Origin: Paenibacillus luteus
GTDB taxonomy: Bacteria > Bacillota > Bacilli > Paenibacillales > Paenibacillaceae
NCBI RefSeq assembly: GCF_006542765.1
Contig: NZ_SKCD01000077.1
Location: forward strand, 227,839 to 291,838
Reading direction: 5' to 3'
DNA length: 64,000 nt
Numbering within the stretch: the stretch's first letter is position 1; every line of letters begins with the position of its first letter. Below, piece after piece: positions 61,319-64,000 of this stretch. The notes under the pieces were generated by a model. The model saw only the letters and a list, made by a program, of their open reading frames with translations, was not told the DNA's origin and searched no databases. The translations under genes were made by a program, and so were the position numbers.

Positions 61319-62071
61319 TTATTCCACATAGCACTCACCGTTCCGGCAACCATAGCTATAAGTATCTCCTGAGTCGACGTATCTAATATCTCTTTTCTCA
61401 AAATCAGAAGGAGCCGTCGCTGCAAGCCTTTCCTTAAGTATATAGGCTATTTCATGACTCAACTCGTTCTCCCCTGTGCCACCGATTGCAAAGCCTGATG
61501 GACCTTGATAAGCCGTTATGTTCCATTTGCTGCCGTCGCTTCTTTGAGCTTGAATCACATAATCAAAGGCGTTTTCGGAGTTTACCGTTGCTTGAGTAGG
61601 ATCACCGAACAACGTAATCAAACTCCCCCGATATTTCGCAATCTCTTTCAGATCCGTAGTTACACTTAATAGTTTCGATGTTCCATTGCTGTAACTTAGA
61701 TCATTCATTTTGGAAAAAGTAACGTCGGTAATTTGGGAAGCAGATGCTTTCACACCATTTTCAATGGATTCTAACTCACCGTTTAAAATATATTTTCTCG
61801 TAATTTCTCCCGTTACGGTATCCACATGATATCCTGCTTCAGACTGATTATTGCTTCCGTTCCATACTCCAACCATGACATGGCCTCTCTCGTCATATCC
61901 ACTCACTTCAATAATAAGATCTTTATTATCTAGGCACCATGCCGAGCAATCTGCTTTCACCACCTGGATCACCGCTTCGTCCGAGAGCGTTTTTTGCACC
62001 CTCAACGTACATGAAGCAAGAAAGAGTACACCTACCAGAGCGATGAGCAGCTTAATATTACTTTTTCTCAT
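61319..62071 (-). CDS. Lipoprotein of unknown function
   Basis: 250 residues with a lipobox FLASC near residue 21. The mature part contains a Cys-Trp-Cys segment (CSAWCLDNKD) and a C-terminal Cys pair (YGCRNGECYVE), which may form disulfides. The frame SGYDERGHVMVGVWNG and the following beta-rich segments suggest a small extracellular domain; I do not recognise the family. ATG 62071 has GAGGGTG upstream; TTG 62074 is also in frame. Confidence 0.72.
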   Translation of the reverse strand: MRKSNIKLLIALVGVLFLASCTLRVQKTLSDEAVIQVVKADCSAWCLDNKDLIIEVSGYDERGHVMVGVWNGSNNQSEAGYHVDTVTGEITRKYILNGELESIENGVKASASQITDVTFSKMNDLSYSNGTSKLLSVTTDLKEIAKYRGSLITLFGDPTQATVNSENAFDYVIQAQRSDGSKWNITAYQGPSGFAIGGTGENELSHEIAYILKERLAATAPSDFEKRDIRYVDSGDTYSYGCRNGECYVE

Positions 62072-62099
62072 CAAGCACCCTCGTTTCTATCCCTTAGCA

Positions 62100-62594
62100 T
62101 CATTCTGATAACAAACTAGTTGAAAAGTCGTCTTCAATATTATCGTAAGCATCTCCTAGTGATTCAAAATCCTCTTTAAGCCAGTACCATCGTTCACCGT
62201 TATTTTGTATCAGCTGAAATAGAAATTCAGTAAAAGACCTCGCTACTACATGGCACTCTCCCACAACGCCATGTCGATCCCAAAAACTATCGTAGCATTT
62301 CCCTAATCGCTTTGGATGTAAATCAATTGAAATGTAGTCGCCATTTCCGTCATGACCAACTATAAACCAATCAGATGATATGTCTTCTTCAACTAGCTCT
62401 CCCACAATAACAGGGTTTGATAAGACGAACTCATTAGGCGGGACGATTTGGAAGTGATACTTTTTATTTTCAAATAGCAGAACGCCTCCACAAAGCTCAT
62501 AAAATCGTATTAAATCTGGAGGAAGCTTATGCCCTACCGTTCTTGGCAAACCTAATGATGAACTAACTCTGCAGTTAGGTAAGCTTGCAATCAT
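62100..62594 (-). CDS. SMI1/KNR4-family protein
   Basis: 164 residues of the SMI1/KNR4 (SUKH) fold: LPPDLIRFYELCGGVLLFENKKY, then FIVGHDGNGDYISIDLHPKRLGKCYDSF and the C-terminal helix TEFLFQLIQNN. Many SUKH proteins are immunity factors to secreted toxins, but no toxin gene is visible here. The frame extends upstream without a stop to a CTG at 62621 that has GAGAGGAG 9 bp before it and adds LKDIEELLS, which looks like a natural first helix, so the true start may be that CTG. Confidence 0.82.
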   Translation of the reverse strand: MIASLPNCRVSSSLGLPRTVGHKLPPDLIRFYELCGGVLLFENKKYHFQIVPPNEFVLSNPVIVGELVEEDISSDWFIVGHDGNGDYISIDLHPKRLGKCYDSFWDRHGVVGECHVVARSFTEFLFQLIQNNGERWYWLKEDFESLGDAYDNIEDDFSTSLLSE

Positions 62595-62621
62595 ACTTAA
62601 TAATTCCTCTATGTCCTTCAG

Positions 62622-62892
62622 GTTGCTTCACTCCTCTCTTAGATCACACTATCGTTCTCCGTTAACGTAATGGAATTTTGGTTAATATCTTCGAAATGCC
62701 CCGGCCTATTATGACATTACCTGTAGCCTTTTTTTATATGAACCCTATCAAACTTTATAAATTGACCACGCCTGATTAATGACAGAAAGAGCAGCTGCCG
62801 CGACGGTCAGCTGCTCTTTGATACTCTGTTGATCGGATCACCAGGTTTATGCTGCGTATGATTCTCATGCCAAAAATTTTAGCAGCCCGAAG
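62622..62892. other. Noncoding gap with one terminator-like hairpin
   Basis: The only structured element is AAAGAGCAGCTG (62786-62797) with CAGCTGCTCTTT (62808-62819), about 70 bp past the frameshifted gene on the minus strand, so it is probably its terminator. I see no gene. Confidence 0.6.
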
Positions 62893-63379
62893 CTAAGTAT
62901 TCATCCAAGTTTGTAAAAATCCCTTTATTTTCAACCCGGATTGATCTCCAAGAATTATAAACTCTCGCAGCTTCTCTGTGTTTAGGGCAATTTCTATTCT
63001 TCCGTCATGCGGGTAATTTCCCATTCCCCATTTTTTTAGGATTGTATTGAATGGTTTGGATTTCATGTTTTCTAATTTGGAAATTACTCTTGTTTAAATA
63101 TAAAAATGCTTCGCTTTGAAAATCGATACCGTTTAACTTATTCAAGTATTTTTTATCGATATAGACAGTGGGATCATACAAGTTGCCCTTTACAGTAAAA
63201 ATATGAGCGGGATGGCTTTTATCCGTAGGCTCTGAGGAAATAATGCCATGCACTTTTGCCCCACAGATCATATTTTCAAACACAGAAATAAGAAATGTTC
63301 GGTTTAAAATCAATGAATAATACTCCATTGCAATAAAATGATAGTTACTATTTGGCAAAGCTTCATTCAATCCGTTCAT
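62893..63379 (-). pseudogene. Small protein gene broken by a frameshift in an A7 tract
   Basis: The first frame (from 63379 or 63391) reads NEALPNSNYHFIAMEYYSLI onwards and stops at 63005. At the minus-strand tract CCTAAAAAAATGG (T7 at 63031-63037) a one-base shift continues sensibly as KKWGMGNYPHDGRIEIALNTE... to FLQTWMNT and a stop at 62893. The joined product is about 160 residues and resembles a small Bacillales family of unknown function, as far as I can judge. GGAAGGAG lies just before the ATG at 63379; a TTG at 63370 is an alternative start. It may be a pseudogene, a sequencing error, or decoded by slippage. Confidence 0.7.
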
Positions 63380-63474
63380 ACTCCTTCCCATTTATTCTCA
63401 TAACTCAATAATATCGTTATAAATTAGACGTTGATTGTTAATTAATTCTGTATCCAGATGAAAATGCCTGTAAA

Positions 63475-64000
63475 TGTCAACATAAACATGTACACTTTTG
63501 CTTGTTTAAGGATGTACAAAATCACTTGTCCTCTTGAACGAAATGATCCTTCAATCGGTACGATTCGCCTACAATAGTTACGACAGTTGCATGGTGCAAG
63601 ATACGATCTAGGATGGCATTAGCGAGCTTGGGCTCTCGAAATACTTCATCCCATGCTCGAAAGTTAACATTAGTCGTGAAGATGGTGCTACGCTTCTCAT
63701 AACGCATATCAATGAGCTGGAAGAATAGCTTGGCATCCTCTGGTTCAATGGGAAGATAACCAATCTCATCTATGATCAGCAGCTTGTACTTCGTGTAGTG
63801 TTTCAACCTTGCTTCTAGCCGGTTCTCAAGCATGGCACGCTTGAGGTTTTGAATGAGATCGTGACACTTGATAAAGTACGTGCTTGTTCTTTTCTTTGCT
63901 GCAGCGATTCCTATCGACGTAGCTAAATGTGTTTTTCCTACACCACTTGGGCCTAAGAATACAATATTTTCATTGCCCTCTATGAAGCGTAAGCTAGCAA
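63475..64000 (-). mobile_element. IS21-family insertion sequence, istB end only
   Basis: The window cuts through an IS21-like element. The helper gene istB occupies 63522 to the edge. Past its stop the sequence has TGTCAACATAAACATGTACA and a second ATGTACA 24 bp away, consistent with the repeated terminal motifs of IS21 elements; the exact end (about 63475) is a guess. The istA transposase would lie outside the window. Confidence 0.6.
63522..63998 (-). CDS. istB: IS21-family helper ATPase IstB (5' end outside the window)
   Basis: Only the C-terminal part, about 159 codons, is present, reading in from the right edge. The P-loop FLGPSGVGKTHLA (near 63920-63955), the Walker B LLIIDEIGYLPIE, and the Sensor-like TIFTTNVNFRAWDEVF and ANAILDRILHHA are typical of IstB, a DnaA/DnaC-like AAA+ ATPase that assists the transposase. 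The frame is intact in what is seen; an internal ATG at 63833 is not the real start. Confidence 0.92.
   Translation of the reverse strand, partial: ASLRFIEGNENIVFLGPSGVGKTHLATSIGIAAAKKRTSTYFIKCHDLIQNLKRAMLENRLEARLKHYTKYKLLIIDEIGYLPIEPEDAKLFFQLIDMRYEKRSTIFTTNVNFRAWDEVFREPKLANAILDRILHHATVVTIVGESYRLKDHFVQEDK

Overview
The window looks like chromosome from a Gram-positive, low-to-mid GC member of the Bacillales, most likely Paenibacillus or a close relative. The reasons are the strong AGGAGG-type ribosome sites, YesM/YesN-style two-component genes, a lutABC operon, Bacillus-type QueC/D/E/F, YpsA, AraM, an SLH-anchored giant glycosidase, and many lipoproteins and AraC regulators tied to plant-polysaccharide use. 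This is inferred from family content; no database search was possible.

Layout. 0-8.6 kb holds housekeeping and accessory genes: an ArsR/MFS efflux pair with a palindromic operator, an AlkD-like glycosylase, a secreted SLH-like protein, a second ArsR-type regulator, a two-YdcZ plus Crp-like operon, a NUDIX hydrolase and ypsA. At 8.6-9.7 kb a TPP riboswitch with terminator precedes thiD. At 9.8-14.7 kb there is a membrane-anchored serine hydrolase, then the queCDEF operon behind a preQ1-I riboswitch. 15.0-18.8 kb carries a rhamnogalacturonan acetylesterase-like enzyme, an arabinose/fucose-isomerase-family protein and a divergent AraC regulator. 19.8-23.6 kb holds a GntR regulator and lutABC. 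23.8-29.8 kb is the rhamnose operon: bifunctional aldolase/dehydrogenase, ASRT-fold protein, isomerase, kinase and DeoR regulator. A repeat-rich noncoding kilobase follows. 30.9-34.0 kb holds an ArsR-type regulator with a divergent Fe-dependent alcohol dehydrogenase and an aldo/keto reductase. Next come a second repeat-rich gap and araM.

35.8-45.6 kb is a sugar-uptake and sensing block, all on the minus strand: a YtfR/YtfT/YjfF/YtfQ-like furanose ABC transporter, a YesM-type histidine kinase, a YesN-type regulator, and a lipoprotein in which two periplasmic-binding domains are fused. Next to it lies a 3053-residue S-layer-anchored enzyme with a GH5-like barrel, two GH43 domains and many carbohydrate-binding or spacer domains. 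A chemoreceptor, a Gfo/Idh/MocA oxidoreductase plus TIM-barrel isomerase pair with a divergent AraC regulator, and several lipoproteins follow. The right edge has a frameshifted gene and the istB end of an IS21-family element.

Working together (inference): the acetylesterase, GH43/GH5-like surface enzyme, furanose transporter, isomerase-family protein and rhamnose genes fit use of pectic rhamnogalacturonan and its arabinose- or galactose-containing side chains. Rhamnose is converted to DHAP plus L-lactate, and the adjacent LutABC can oxidise that lactate to pyruvate. The most interesting items are the two-headed binding lipoprotein beside its own kinase and transporter, the giant multi-catalytic S-layer enzyme, the ASRT-fold protein inside the rhamnose operon, and three unrelated blocks of degenerate intergenic repeats.
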